DNA of 64,000 bases. Origin: DATBVX01 sp963810775. Lineage in GTDB: Bacteria; Pseudomonadota; Gammaproteobacteria; Steroidobacterales; Steroidobacteraceae. Each line of letters starts with the position of its first letter. Positions within the stretch are counted from its first letter, which is position 1. Where the stretch lies: contig CAWEOT010000006.1 in the NCBI GenBank assembly GCA_963810775.1, positions 276,250 to 340,249 of the forward strand, written 5' to 3'. Shown here one piece after another: positions 29,286 to 37,857 of the stretch. Made by a program: the position numbers and the translations under genes. The notes beneath the pieces are model-generated. The model ran no database searches, had not been told where the DNA came from, and saw only the letters and a list, made by a program, of their open reading frames with translations.

Positions 29286-30611
29286 ATGCTGTTCGTAGAC
29301 GTCATCCGGGCCAAGCGCGATGGCGGAACGCTCTCGGCGGAACAGATCGGGTTCTTCGTGCGCGGTCTCGCCGACGGCAGCATTCCGCCCGAGCAGGTCG
29401 CCGCACTGGCGATGGCGATCTGCCTGCGTTCCATGTCATTCGATGAAGCTGCGCAGCTGACCAAGGCGATGGCTGCTTCCGGGACGACCCTGGAGTGGTC
29501 CAGGGACCTGGGCGGCCCGGTCGTGGACAAGCATTCCACCGGCGGCATCGGCGACAAGGTGAGTTTCCTGCTGGCGCCGATCGCCGCGGCCTGCGGCTGT
29601 TTCGTGCCGATGATTTCCGGTCGCGGCCTCGGCCACACCGGCGGTACGCTCGACAAGATCGACAGCATTCCCGGCTATCGCTCGACACCGGACCTTGCCA
29701 CGTTCGAGAGAGTGGTACGAGCGGTCGGCTGCGCGATCATCGGACAGACCACCGATCTTGCGCCCGCCGATCGGCGCCTCTACGCCATCCGCGACGTCAC
29801 CGGCACGGTGGAATCGATTCCACTGATCACCGCTTCGATCCTGTCCAAGAAGATCGCAGCCGGGCTGGACGCATTGGTCATGGATGTCAAAGTCGGATCC
29901 GGAGCCTTCATGGCGTCCATGGAGCAGGCACAGGCGCTCGCCCGGAGTCTCATCGAGACAGCGGGCGGCGCGGGGCTGAAGACGCATGCGCTGATCACGG
30001 ACATGAATGAAACGCTCGGGCTCACGGCCGGCAATGCGGTGGAAATCAGGGAGTCCGTGGCCTATCTCACCAACGGCCGGCGCGAGCCCAGATTGGACGA
30101 GGTGGTCCTGGCGCTGTGCGCGCGGATGCTGGTGCTCTCGGGCGTCGAGCGCAGCGAAGATGCGGCCCGGCAGCGCGCGGATCGCGCCATCACGTCGGGT
30201 AAGGCTGCGGAAATCTTCGGCCGGATGGTCGCCGCGCTCGGTGGACCCGCGGATTTCGTCGAGCGGACCGACCATCATCTGCCGTCCGCGCCAGTGACGT
30301 TACCGGTTCCTCCACCGCACGATGGCTATCTCGCCGCCGTCGATGCGCGCGCGCTCGGCAACGCGATCATCGAATTGGGCGGCGGGCGCCGCCGCGCGGA
30401 CGACAAGCTGGATCTTTCGGTCGGATTCACCGACATCGTTTCCATCGGTTCGGCGGTCGACCGTGTGCGGCCGCTGGCCGTGGTTCATGCCGCTGCAGAA
30501 GCGGATGCGCAGCGCGCGATCCTCAACCTGCGCGCGGCCTGCACGATCGCGTCATCACCGCCGCCGTCGCGGCCGGTGATCTACGAAACGCTACGACCCG
30601 GGCGCGCGTGA
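29286..30611 (+). CDS. deoA: Thymidine phosphorylase
   Basis: 441 residues, standard family length. The glycosyltransferase-family signature KHSTGGIGDKVS is at about 80, with SGRGLGHTGGTLDKID downstream for phosphate and pyrimidine binding, and MDVKVGSGAFM later. It phosphorolyses thymidine (and deoxyuridine) to the base and deoxyribose-1-phosphate. First gene of a plus-strand operon deoA-CNT-TetR. ATG 29286 has a GGGAG ribosome site. DeoB, which takes on the sugar phosphate, is encoded at the right end of the window. The base feeds the pyrimidine degradation operon downstream. Confidence 0.95.
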   Translation: MLFVDVIRAKRDGGTLSAEQIGFFVRGLADGSIPPEQVAALAMAICLRSMSFDEAAQLTKAMAASGTTLEWSRDLGGPVVDKHSTGGIGDKVSFLLAPIAAACGCFVPMISGRGLGHTGGTLDKIDSIPGYRSTPDLATFERVVRAVGCAIIGQTTDLAPADRRLYAIRDVTGTVESIPLITASILSKKIAAGLDALVMDVKVGSGAFMASMEQAQALARSLIETAGGAGLKTHALITDMNETLGLTAGNAVEIRESVAYLTNGRREPRLDEVVLALCARMLVLSGVERSEDAARQRADRAITSGKAAEIFGRMVAALGGPADFVERTDHHLPSAPVTLPVPPPHDGYLAAVDARALGNAIIELGGGRRRADDKLDLSVGFTDIVSIGSAVDRVRPLAVVHAAAEADAQRAILNLRAACTIASSPPPSRPVIYETLRPGRA

Positions 30612-30681
30612 GTTTCGACTGCTTCAAGCAGCAGACCACAGCGGCGACGACGCAGCGTCAGCGCCTGCGGGGAGAAGAAGA

Positions 30682-31902
30682 ATGAGATGGATGAGTCTTC
30701 TGGGCATCGCCGTCATCCTGGGCATCGCGCTGCTGCTGTCGATCAACCGCAGGGCGATCAGCCTGCGTGTCGTCTTGAGCGCGTTGGCCCTGCAGGTCGG
30801 GATCGCGGCGCTGGTGCTCTATGTTCCCGCTGGGCGTCGCGCGATCCTCGCGATCTCTCACACAGTGGAAGCGGTCATCGGCTATTCGCAGGCCGGCATC
30901 AAGATGGTATTCGGTCCGCTGGCGGACACGAGCCACGGGATCAGTTTCGCCGTGCACGTGCTGCCGGTCGTCATCTTTTTCGCCGCGCTGATGAGCATCC
31001 TGTACCACCTCGGAATCATGCAGTGGGTGGTCAGGCTGGTCGGCGGCGCATTGCGCTGGGTGATCGGCACGCGCACGGTCGAGTCGCTGTGCGCGGCCGC
31101 GACGATATTCGTCGGCCAGACCGAGTCCCCGCTGGCGATACGTCCTTACCTGCGCAGGCTCACGCCGCCGCAGGTCTTCACCGTGATGGCGACGGGTATG
31201 GCTGGGGTCGCCGGCACAGTGCTCGCTGCCTATGCGCAGCTCGGAATCAAGCTCGAGTTTCTTCTGCCGGCTTCGTTCATGGCCGCGCCCGGCGGCCTGC
31301 TGATGGCGAAGCTCATATTCCCCGATGACCCGGCAGCAGCGCGTGAAACGGAAGACGTCATGCTCAAGGCGGACGGCAGCCGGCACGCGAACGTCATCAT
31401 GGCGGCGGGCGTCGGTGCATTCGACGGCGTGAAGCTGGCAGTGGCAATCGCGGCGATGCTCATCGCGTTCGTGAGCCTGATCGCGCTGTTCAACGGTCTG
31501 GTCGGCTGGCTCGGCGGACTGTTCGGCATCGAAGGGCTGACACTCGAGAAGATGCTCGGCGTGATCTTCGGCCCGTTGATGTATCTGCTCAGCGTGCCGT
31601 GGTCCGAAGCCCAGATCTCCGGCGCGTTCTTCGGCGAGAAACTGATCCTCAACGAGTTCGTGGCTTACCTGCATTTCGGCCAGATCGCGCACACCTTGAG
31701 CCCGAGGGCCGAAGCGATCACGACTTTCGCGCTCTGCGGCTTCGCCAACCTCTCTTCCATCGCAATCCAGATGGGCGCGCTGGGGAGTCTCGTTCCGGAA
31801 CTGCGCGAGTTCATCGCCCGCTACGGCCTGCGAGCAGTGGCAGCGGGCTCGCTGTCGAACCTGCTGAGCGCCGCTCTCGCCGGCTTGCTGCTGGATGTCT
31901 GA
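30682..31902 (+). CDS. Concentrative nucleoside transporter (CNT family), copy 1
   Basis: 406 residues with about nine to ten hydrophobic segments. Family landmarks: the N-terminal LLLSINRRAISLRVV, the FVGQTESPLAIRPYL nucleoside/cation-binding helix-hairpin, and the late FALCGFANLSSIAIQMG. It imports nucleosides across the inner membrane with sodium or protons (NupC type). Starts 70 bases after deoA; its stop TGA abuts the ATG of the TetR gene directly. A second CNT lies at 59996, so the strain carries two permeases, possibly with different specificity or regulation. Confidence 0.93.
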   Translation: MRWMSLLGIAVILGIALLLSINRRAISLRVVLSALALQVGIAALVLYVPAGRRAILAISHTVEAVIGYSQAGIKMVFGPLADTSHGISFAVHVLPVVIFFAALMSILYHLGIMQWVVRLVGGALRWVIGTRTVESLCAAATIFVGQTESPLAIRPYLRRLTPPQVFTVMATGMAGVAGTVLAAYAQLGIKLEFLLPASFMAAPGGLLMAKLIFPDDPAAARETEDVMLKADGSRHANVIMAAGVGAFDGVKLAVAIAAMLIAFVSLIALFNGLVGWLGGLFGIEGLTLEKMLGVIFGPLMYLLSVPWSEAQISGAFFGEKLILNEFVAYLHFGQIAHTLSPRAEAITTFALCGFANLSSIAIQMGALGSLVPELREFIARYGLRAVAAGSLSNLLSAALAGLLLDV

Positions 31903-32520
31903 ATGAAGACCCGGATTCAACTGCGGAACGAAGCGCGCATCCTCGATGCTGCCCAGGATGTGTTCGCCACTTACGGGTACGAGGGGTCGACCATCGACGA
32001 GGTCGCCGACCGCGCTGGAATTTCCAAGCCGAACCTGCACTACTACTATAAGCGCAAGAAAGACCTCTATCTGGCGGTTCTGCGCCGAACGCTTGAAATC
32101 TGGCTGATTCCCTTGCGGGAACTGGATCGCAACGGCGATCCGGCGCTGGAAATCGGCAACTACATCGCGCAGAAGGTCGATCTCTCGCGGAAATTTCCGG
32201 CCGCATCGCGCGTGTTCGCCAACGAAATCGTGCAGGGCGCGCCGTTCCTGAAGGGCTACCTGCGGAAGGACCTGCGGGCTGTGGTCAAGCGCAAGGCCGC
32301 GGTGATCCAGCACTGGATAGATCAGGGAAAGCTGACGCCGGTCGACCCGTATCACCTGATCTTCCTGATCTGGGCGGCGACGCAGCACTACGCGGACTTC
32401 GCTCCACAGGTCAAAGCGGTCATGAATGTACCGCGGATGACGCAGGGACATTTCCGCAAGATCGAGCAATCGCTGTCGCGGATCATCCTGCAGGGTGTTC
32501 TCGCAAGGAAGCCGCGCTAG
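31903..32520 (+). CDS. TetR regulator with YcdC/RutR-type effector domain
   Basis: 205 residues. Helix-turn-helix at about 10-55 (ILDAAQDVFATYGYEGSTIDEVADRAGISKPNLHYYYKRK is the family hallmark, quoted here in part: AGISKPNLHYYY). The C-terminal domain contains FANEIVQGAP and IWAATQHYADF, as in RutR/YcdC proteins that sense uracil or related pyrimidines. The start is immediately after the CNT stop. Most likely local repressor of the deoA/TonB divergent promoter, where an RutR-like palindrome is present. Effector is inferred from the family. Confidence 0.88.
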   Translation: MKTRIQLRNEARILDAAQDVFATYGYEGSTIDEVADRAGISKPNLHYYYKRKKDLYLAVLRRTLEIWLIPLRELDRNGDPALEIGNYIAQKVDLSRKFPAASRVFANEIVQGAPFLKGYLRKDLRAVVKRKAAVIQHWIDQGKLTPVDPYHLIFLIWAATQHYADFAPQVKAVMNVPRMTQGHFRKIEQSLSRIILQGVLARKPR

Positions 32521-32560
32521 GAGACCGCGCACCTCTCGGTCGCGCTCGCGCTGCCAATGA

Positions 32561-32959
32561 CTATCGCAGCTGAAACGAGGCCGGCAGGAGCTGATCCATC
32601 GTGTAGCTTCGCGGCTGGCCGTTGTCATCGAGCAGGATGATGCGCGTGTTCCGGTCCGCAAATTCGCGGATGCGTTGCCGGCAGCCGCCGCACGGCGTGC
32701 ACGCTTCCAGCTCCTGCCGCCCGCCCACTGCCGCGATCGCGACGATCCGGGTGCCACCCGCCGCGACCATGGCAGCGATGGCACTGGTCTCGGCGCAGAT
32801 TCCTTCGGGGTAGGCTGCGTTCTCGACGTTGCAACCGCTGTGGACCCGTCCGTTCTCATCGAGAACCGCTGAGCCGACGTGATAGTGGGAGTAAGGCGCA
32901 TGGGCGCGCGCGCGTACCACCTTGGCGGCTTCGATCAGTGCAGCGTCATCGTTCTTCAT
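32561..32959 (-). CDS. cdd: Cytidine deaminase
   Basis: 132 residues, the short homotetrameric class. Zinc ligands in CAETSA and PCGGCRQ; substrate contacts in SHYHVGSAV and GCNVENAAYPE. Converts cytidine and deoxycytidine to uridine and deoxyuridine, feeding the uracil-degrading pathway encoded upstream on the same strand. Its ATG overlaps the TGA of the preceding TetR gene by four bases, so it is the last gene of the pyrimidine operon and translationally coupled to the regulator. Confidence 0.96.
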   Translation of the reverse strand: MKNDDAALIEAAKVVRARAHAPYSHYHVGSAVLDENGRVHSGCNVENAAYPEGICAETSAIAAMVAAGGTRIVAIAAVGGRQELEACTPCGGCRQRIREFADRNTRIILLDDNGQPRSYTMDQLLPASFQLR

Positions 32960-33618
32960 GCGCTTGCTCGCTGCCGCGCCCGCATCCCTTCCCCCGCCTC
33001 GAACCCTACGCTGCCCAGGACGAGTCTCACGACTTGTTCCACCCGTTCGCGGTACTGACGCTCGTCGAACGCGTTGCCACCATTCAGGATGGCGATCTGT
33101 CGTTCGAAGTCCGCGTAGTGCTGGGTCACCGCCCAGATCATGTAGAGCAGGCTCTCCGGGTCCACTGCGCGGATCTTGCCGGCGCTGATCCAGCTGCGGA
33201 TGGTCCTGACACGCGCGTTGACCCAGGTCTTGAGCGTCGTTCCCAGGAAACGCTCCATCACCGGTGCGCCGCGCATGATCTCGCTCGCCCAGACGCGCGA
33301 GCCGTACGGCCGCTGCCGCGAAAACTGCATCTTCGCCGTGATGTACAGCGTCAGCGCGCGCTGCGGATCGTCGTCAGCTTCGAACGCGGCGGCCGCGTCC
33401 ATCCAGTCCTCAAGGATGCCCTTGAGAACCTGCCGATACAGATTCGCTTTGGTCTTGAAGTAGTAGTGAACGTTGGCCTTCGGCAGCCGCGCCTCGTTGG
33501 CGATGCCTTCCGTGGTCGTACCTCTGAAGCCGTGCAACGCGAATTGTTTTTCCGCGGCGCGCAGGATGAGCGCCTCGTTGGCTTCGCGGATGTCGAGCTT
33601 TCTCGCTGGCGATGACAC
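32956..33618 (-). CDS. TetR regulator of the pyrimidine-degradation operon
   Basis: 220 residues from GTG 33618. A longer reading would overlap preA and is arginine/proline-rich. Helix-turn-helix: EKQFALHGFRGTTTEGIANEA followed by LPKANVHYYFKTKANLYRQ. The effector domain shares WASEIMRGAPVM and IWAVTQHYADF with RutR/YcdC members, paralogous to the TetR at 31903. Located inside the operon between preA and cdd, 25 bases after the preA stop, so it is probably autoregulatory. The candidate operator is the perfect-armed palindrome at 41941 in front of mmsA. Confidence 0.87.
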   Translation of the reverse strand: MSSPARKLDIREANEALILRAAEKQFALHGFRGTTTEGIANEARLPKANVHYYFKTKANLYRQVLKGILEDWMDAAAAFEADDDPQRALTLYITAKMQFSRQRPYGSRVWASEIMRGAPVMERFLGTTLKTWVNARVRTIRSWISAGKIRAVDPESLLYMIWAVTQHYADFERQIAILNGGNAFDERQYRERVEQVVRLVLGSVGFEAGEGMRARQRASA

Positions 33619-33643
33619 GATGCGGTCGGACCTCAGGCGTCGG

Positions 33644-34945
33644 TCATTCCGGCCGCCGGCCGGGGTTGTTCGGGTGCGTGGTCCAGTCGGCCTTCTCGTG
33701 CGTGATCGGCCGGCCGGTGCGCGGATCGACACCGCTGGTCATCGGGCGCATCGTGATGCAGCTTTCGACCGGACAGACGCTGACACACAGGTTGCAACCG
33801 ACGCACTCGGCATCGATCACCTCGAAGTGCCGCACGCCGTTCACGGACGCCGTGATGGCCTGATGCGACGCGTCCTCGCAGACGATGTGGCAGCGCCCGC
33901 ACTTGATGCACAGGTCCTGATCGATCCATGCCTTGTCGACGTGATTGAGATTCAGGTACTGCCAGTCGGTCACACTCGGCACCGCCTTGCCGACCAGCTC
34001 GCTCACCGAGCTGAAACCCTTGCTATCGAGATAGTTGCCGAGGCCGTCTGTGAGATCGTCGATGATCTTGAAGCCATAGACCATCGCGGCGGTGCAGACC
34101 TGGACGGTCGTCGCACCGAGTGCGAGGAAGTCGACAGCGTCGCGCCAGTCGGTGATTCCGCCGATGCCGGAAATCGGCAGGCCCGCGGTCTCGCGCGAGC
34201 GCGCGATCTCCGCGACCATGTGCAACGCAATCGGTTTGACGGCCGGACCGCAGTAGCCGCCGTGCGAGCCTTTGCCATCGGTCGACGGATAGATGGTCAG
34301 CGCGTCGTAGTCCACGCGCATGATCGAGTTCAGCGTATTGATCAGCGACACGGCGTCCGCGCCGCCGTCCTTCGCGGCCTTCGCTGCGGGCAGGATATTG
34401 GTGATGTTGGGCGTGAGTTTCACGACCACGGGCACACGTGCGTACTTCTTGCACCAGTGCGCGGCGAGCTGGATGTATTCCGGCACCTGGCCCACCGCCG
34501 AGCCCATGCCGCGCTCGGACATGCCGTGCGGGCAGCCAAAGTTGAGCTCGAGGCCGTCGGCGCCAGTGTCCTCGATCATCGGCACGTACTTCGCCCAGCT
34601 CTCTTCGTGCATCGGCAGCATGACCGAAACGATCAATGCGCGGTCCGGCCAGTCACGCTTGATCTGGCGGACTTCCTCGAGGTTGACAGCCAGCGGGCGG
34701 TCGGTGATCAGCTCGATGTTGTTGAAGCCGAGCACTCGCCGGTCGTTGCCATGCATGGCGCCGTAGCGCGGACCGCTGACGTTGACGATCGGCGGATCCT
34801 CCCCGAGGGTCTTCCAGACGGCCCCGCCCCAGCCGGCCTCGAAGGCCCGATTGACGTTGTAGGCCTTGTCGGTCGGCGGTGCCGACGCGAGCCAGAAGGG
34901 ATTGGGTGATGTGATGCCGAGAAATTTGGTGGTCAGGTCGGCCAT
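33644..34945 (-). CDS. preA: NAD-dependent dihydropyrimidine dehydrogenase, catalytic subunit
   Basis: 433 residues. The DHOD-like FMN barrel covers about 1-310 (WLASAPPTDKAYNV, NFGCPHGMSERGMG, LTPNITNI, SGIGGI, FLALGATTVQVCTA). The C-terminus has two 4Fe-4S clusters of ferredoxin type (CIKCGRCHIVCED and CVGCNLCVSVCPV). It reduces uracil and thymine to dihydro forms with electrons passed from PreT. ATG 34945 follows the preT stop by one base and has GAGG upstream; a GTG at 34954 is possible. First step of the reductive pyrimidine pathway. Confidence 0.96.
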   Translation of the reverse strand: MADLTTKFLGITSPNPFWLASAPPTDKAYNVNRAFEAGWGGAVWKTLGEDPPIVNVSGPRYGAMHGNDRRVLGFNNIELITDRPLAVNLEEVRQIKRDWPDRALIVSVMLPMHEESWAKYVPMIEDTGADGLELNFGCPHGMSERGMGSAVGQVPEYIQLAAHWCKKYARVPVVVKLTPNITNILPAAKAAKDGGADAVSLINTLNSIMRVDYDALTIYPSTDGKGSHGGYCGPAVKPIALHMVAEIARSRETAGLPISGIGGITDWRDAVDFLALGATTVQVCTAAMVYGFKIIDDLTDGLGNYLDSKGFSSVSELVGKAVPSVTDWQYLNLNHVDKAWIDQDLCIKCGRCHIVCEDASHQAITASVNGVRHFEVIDAECVGCNLCVSVCPVESCITMRPMTSGVDPRTGRPITHEKADWTTHPNNPGRRPE

Positions 34946-34946
34946 T

Positions 34947-36341
34947 TCACGCACCTCGCCTCAGGAATCTGTCGATGGACAGGGCGGCGATCTTGCCGTC
35001 CTGCACGGCGGACACGGTCAGATCGCTGCCGCCGTAGACGCAGTCGCCGCCGGCCCACACACCAGGTAGCGAAGTCCTTCTTTGCTCGTCGACCGCGATT
35101 CGATCCTGGCGCAGTTCGACGATTTGCCCTGTCTCGGCGTCACGTTCCCACAGCACTTTCTGTCCGATCGCCTTGAACACGACGTCCGCGTCGAGCGCAT
35201 ACGTCTGTCCCGTTCCTTCGAGCTGCCCGTCATTCCCGGTGCGGGTCGTCTCGAACTCGACGGCGCGCACCCGACCATCGGTGGCCAGGAGCTTTCGTGG
35301 CCTCGACCAATATCTCACCGTCACGCCGCGGATCTGCGCGAACTCCTGCTCGTAGCGGCTGGCATTCATGTGCTCCTGGCCGCGGCGGTAGACCATGGTC
35401 ACCTCTTGCGCGCCAAGGGCTTTGCACTGGACCGCGATGTCGATCGCGGTCATGCCGCCACCGATCACGACGACTCTGCGGCCGACCGGCAGTGACGCCT
35501 TGTCCCTCGCCTGGCGCAGAGTTGCGATGTAGTCGACGGCGTTTGCCACGCCCTCGAGCTGCTCGTTGTCGAGGTTGAGGCCCTTGACACCGGCGAGACC
35601 GATGCCGAGAAACACCGCATCGTATTGCGAGCGCAGCTCGCCGAGCGACACGCCCTTGCCCAGCGCCACGCCGGTGCGCACCTCGATGCCGCCGATGCTG
35701 AGAATGTATTCGACTTCGCGCGCGGCGAAATCATCGGGAGTCTTGTACGCCGCAATACCGTACTCGTTCAGGCCACCCAGTTTCTCTTTCGGCTCGAACA
35801 CCGTCGCGCCGTGCCCCAGCATCGCCAGCCGGTGCGCACAGCTCAGACCGGCCGGCCCTGCGCCCACCACGGCGACGGTGCGCCCGGTCGCCGGTGCGCG
35901 TTCGAACAGAGGAATCTTCTTGTCGAAGACCGGATCGGTGGCGTAGCGCTGCAGCAGTCCGATGCGCACCGGCCGGTCTTCGTGCGTGTTACGCACGCAC
36001 GCCTGCTCGCACAGAACCTCGGTCGGACACACCCTCGCGCACATGCCGCCCATGATGTTCGCGCTCAGGATCGTGTGTGCCGATCCCTTGAGGTTGCCGC
36101 TGCGGATCTTCTGGATGAAGCCGGGGATGTCGATGCCTGTCGGGCAGGCCGTTGTGCAGGGCGCTGCATAACAGAAATAACAACGGTCGGCGTCGATGAT
36201 CGCCTCGGATGGCGTCAACGGCGGGTGCATGTCCGTAAAGTTGGCTGCGATCTCAGCGTCGCTCAGACGGCCTGGACGGACGTCCGCGCTGCCGTCGGCA
36301 GGTTTGACGACGGGTTTGACAACGGATTGGTCGTTGCTCAC
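34947..36341 (-). CDS. preT: NAD(P)-binding dihydropyrimidine dehydrogenase subunit
   Basis: 464 residues, GltD-like. The N-terminus has the four-cysteine cluster segments CYFCYAAPCTTACPTGID and CARVCPTEVLCEQACVR for 4Fe-4S clusters. Then comes an FAD Rossmann motif VAVVGAGPAGLSCAHRLA and an NAD(P) motif VVVIGGGMTAIDIA, ending with GVWAGGDCVYGG for flavin binding. It passes electrons from NADH to PreA. Its stop is one base before the preA ATG, and its start is 37 bases after the dihydropyrimidinase stop. Together with PreA it replaces the single-chain mammalian enzyme. Confidence 0.95.
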   Translation of the reverse strand: MSNDQSVVKPVVKPADGSADVRPGRLSDAEIAANFTDMHPPLTPSEAIIDADRCYFCYAAPCTTACPTGIDIPGFIQKIRSGNLKGSAHTILSANIMGGMCARVCPTEVLCEQACVRNTHEDRPVRIGLLQRYATDPVFDKKIPLFERAPATGRTVAVVGAGPAGLSCAHRLAMLGHGATVFEPKEKLGGLNEYGIAAYKTPDDFAAREVEYILSIGGIEVRTGVALGKGVSLGELRSQYDAVFLGIGLAGVKGLNLDNEQLEGVANAVDYIATLRQARDKASLPVGRRVVVIGGGMTAIDIAVQCKALGAQEVTMVYRRGQEHMNASRYEQEFAQIRGVTVRYWSRPRKLLATDGRVRAVEFETTRTGNDGQLEGTGQTYALDADVVFKAIGQKVLWERDAETGQIVELRQDRIAVDEQRRTSLPGVWAGGDCVYGGSDLTVSAVQDGKIAALSIDRFLRRGA

Positions 36342-36378
36342 TGATGTCTCGCGAGTGCTTTCACTTCATCGCAGGCCG

Positions 36379-37819
36379 TCATCGCTGGACTGGCCGCGGC
36401 GCGCTCAGCTCGATCTGCTTCTTGACTGCTTCGTAGTACGGGGCGAACGCCGGACGATCGATGTGCTTGCCGGCGCCACGTTCGACCCGCAGATCGCCTT
36501 TCGCATACACGAGCTTCCCGCCACTCACGGTGTGCGATGCGCAGCCCTGCACGGTCATGCCCTCGAAGATGTTGAAGTCGATCTTCTGGCGATGGGTCTT
36601 CGCGGAAATGGTCTTGCTCGCGGACGGGTCCCAGACCACGAGGTCCGCGTCGGCGCCCACGGCGACACTGCCCTTGCGCGGGTAGATGTTGAAGATCTGC
36701 GCAGCATTCGTGGAGGTGACGCGCACGAACTCGTTCATCGTCAGCCGCCCGGTGTTGACCCCGTGATGCCACAGCACTTCCATGCGGTTCTCGATCCCGG
36801 CCGTGCCGTTGGGGATCTTGCGGAAGTCGTCCTTGCCCGCGGCTTTCTGATCGGCGCAGAACGTGCAGTGATCTGTGGCCGTCGTCTGCAGATTGCCGGA
36901 CTGCAAGCCGCGCCACAGCGCGACCTGGTGCTCGGGCGAGCGGAACGGTGGGCTCATCACGTGCGCAGCGGCGCGTTCGAAGTCCGGTGTCGCGATAAAC
37001 GGAATCGTCGATCAGCAGGTGTCCCGCCAGCACCTCGCCGAATACGCGCTGGCCTTCGTTGCGTGCGCGGGTGATCGCTTCGAGTGACTGGCGCGATGAG
37101 ACGTGCACCACGTAGATCGGTACCTTGATGACTTCGGCGATGCGGATGGCGCGATTGGCGGCTTCGCCTTCGACTTCGGGCGGCCGCGACAGCGGATGGC
37201 CCTCGGGTCCGGTGATGCCGCGCTTGTAGATCTCCTCCTGCAGCTTGAAGACCAGGTCGCCGTTCTCCGCGTGCACCGTGACGATCGCTCCCAGTGTCAG
37301 CGCCGTGGAGAAGCTGTTCACCAGCGTTTCGTCATCGCACATGATGGCGTTCTTGTACGCCATGAAATGCTTGAAGCTGTTGACGCCGTGCTCGCGCACC
37401 AGGCTCACCATGTCCTCGCGCACGCTCTCGTCCCACCAGGTGATGGCAACATGGAACGAGTAGTCCGCAACGGCCTTCTGCGCCCATTCGCGCCACTGCC
37501 GCCACGCGTCCATGATCCGCTGCTTCGGATTCGGGATCACGAAGTCGATGATCATCGTGGTGCCGCCGGCGAGACCGGCAGCAGTGCCGGTATAGAAATC
37601 GTCGCTCGCCACGGTTCCCATGAACGGCAGCTGCATGTGGGTGTGCGGGTCGATTCCACCCGGCATGACGAACTGGCCGCCCGCATCGACGATCTCGCTG
37701 CGCGCGGGCGCGGCAAGCCCTGCGCCGATGTCAACGATCTTGCCATCCGAGCACAGGACGTCGGCGCGGTAGGTTTGATCCGCCGTCACGATGGTGCCGC
37801 CCTTGATGAGAACCGACAT
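36379..37819 (-). CDS. hydA: Dihydropyrimidinase (hydantoinase family), one frame break
   Basis: About 480 residues from ATG 37819, with GAGG upstream. The amidohydrolase metal site is visible as DPHTHMQLPFMG and the carboxylated lysine as FKHFMAYKNA; further ligands in VTVHAENGD and YVVHVSS. It opens dihydrouracil/dihydrothymine to N-carbamoyl-beta-alanine. The frame changes near 36995 between DDSVYRD and FERAAAHVMSPP, after which coding continues to a stop at 36379 (DHCTFC, GADADLVVWDP). Both halves are typical of the family, so a single-base error is likely. Third step gene product upstream of preT in the operon. Confidence 0.92.
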
Positions 37820-37857
37820 GTCGACTACCTCTGTCGTTGGTGCGCAGCAGCCGCCCG

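Noticed and set aside
30658..32901. A 747-codon minus frame opposite the CNT transporter and TetR genes
   Set aside because: Composition is His/Gln/Arg/Asp-rich without any motif; the plus-strand genes have complete family signatures and good spacing.
33473..34909. A 478-codon plus frame opposite preA
   Set aside because: Antisense shadow of a gene with intact FMN and 4Fe-4S motifs; no recognisable domain of its own.
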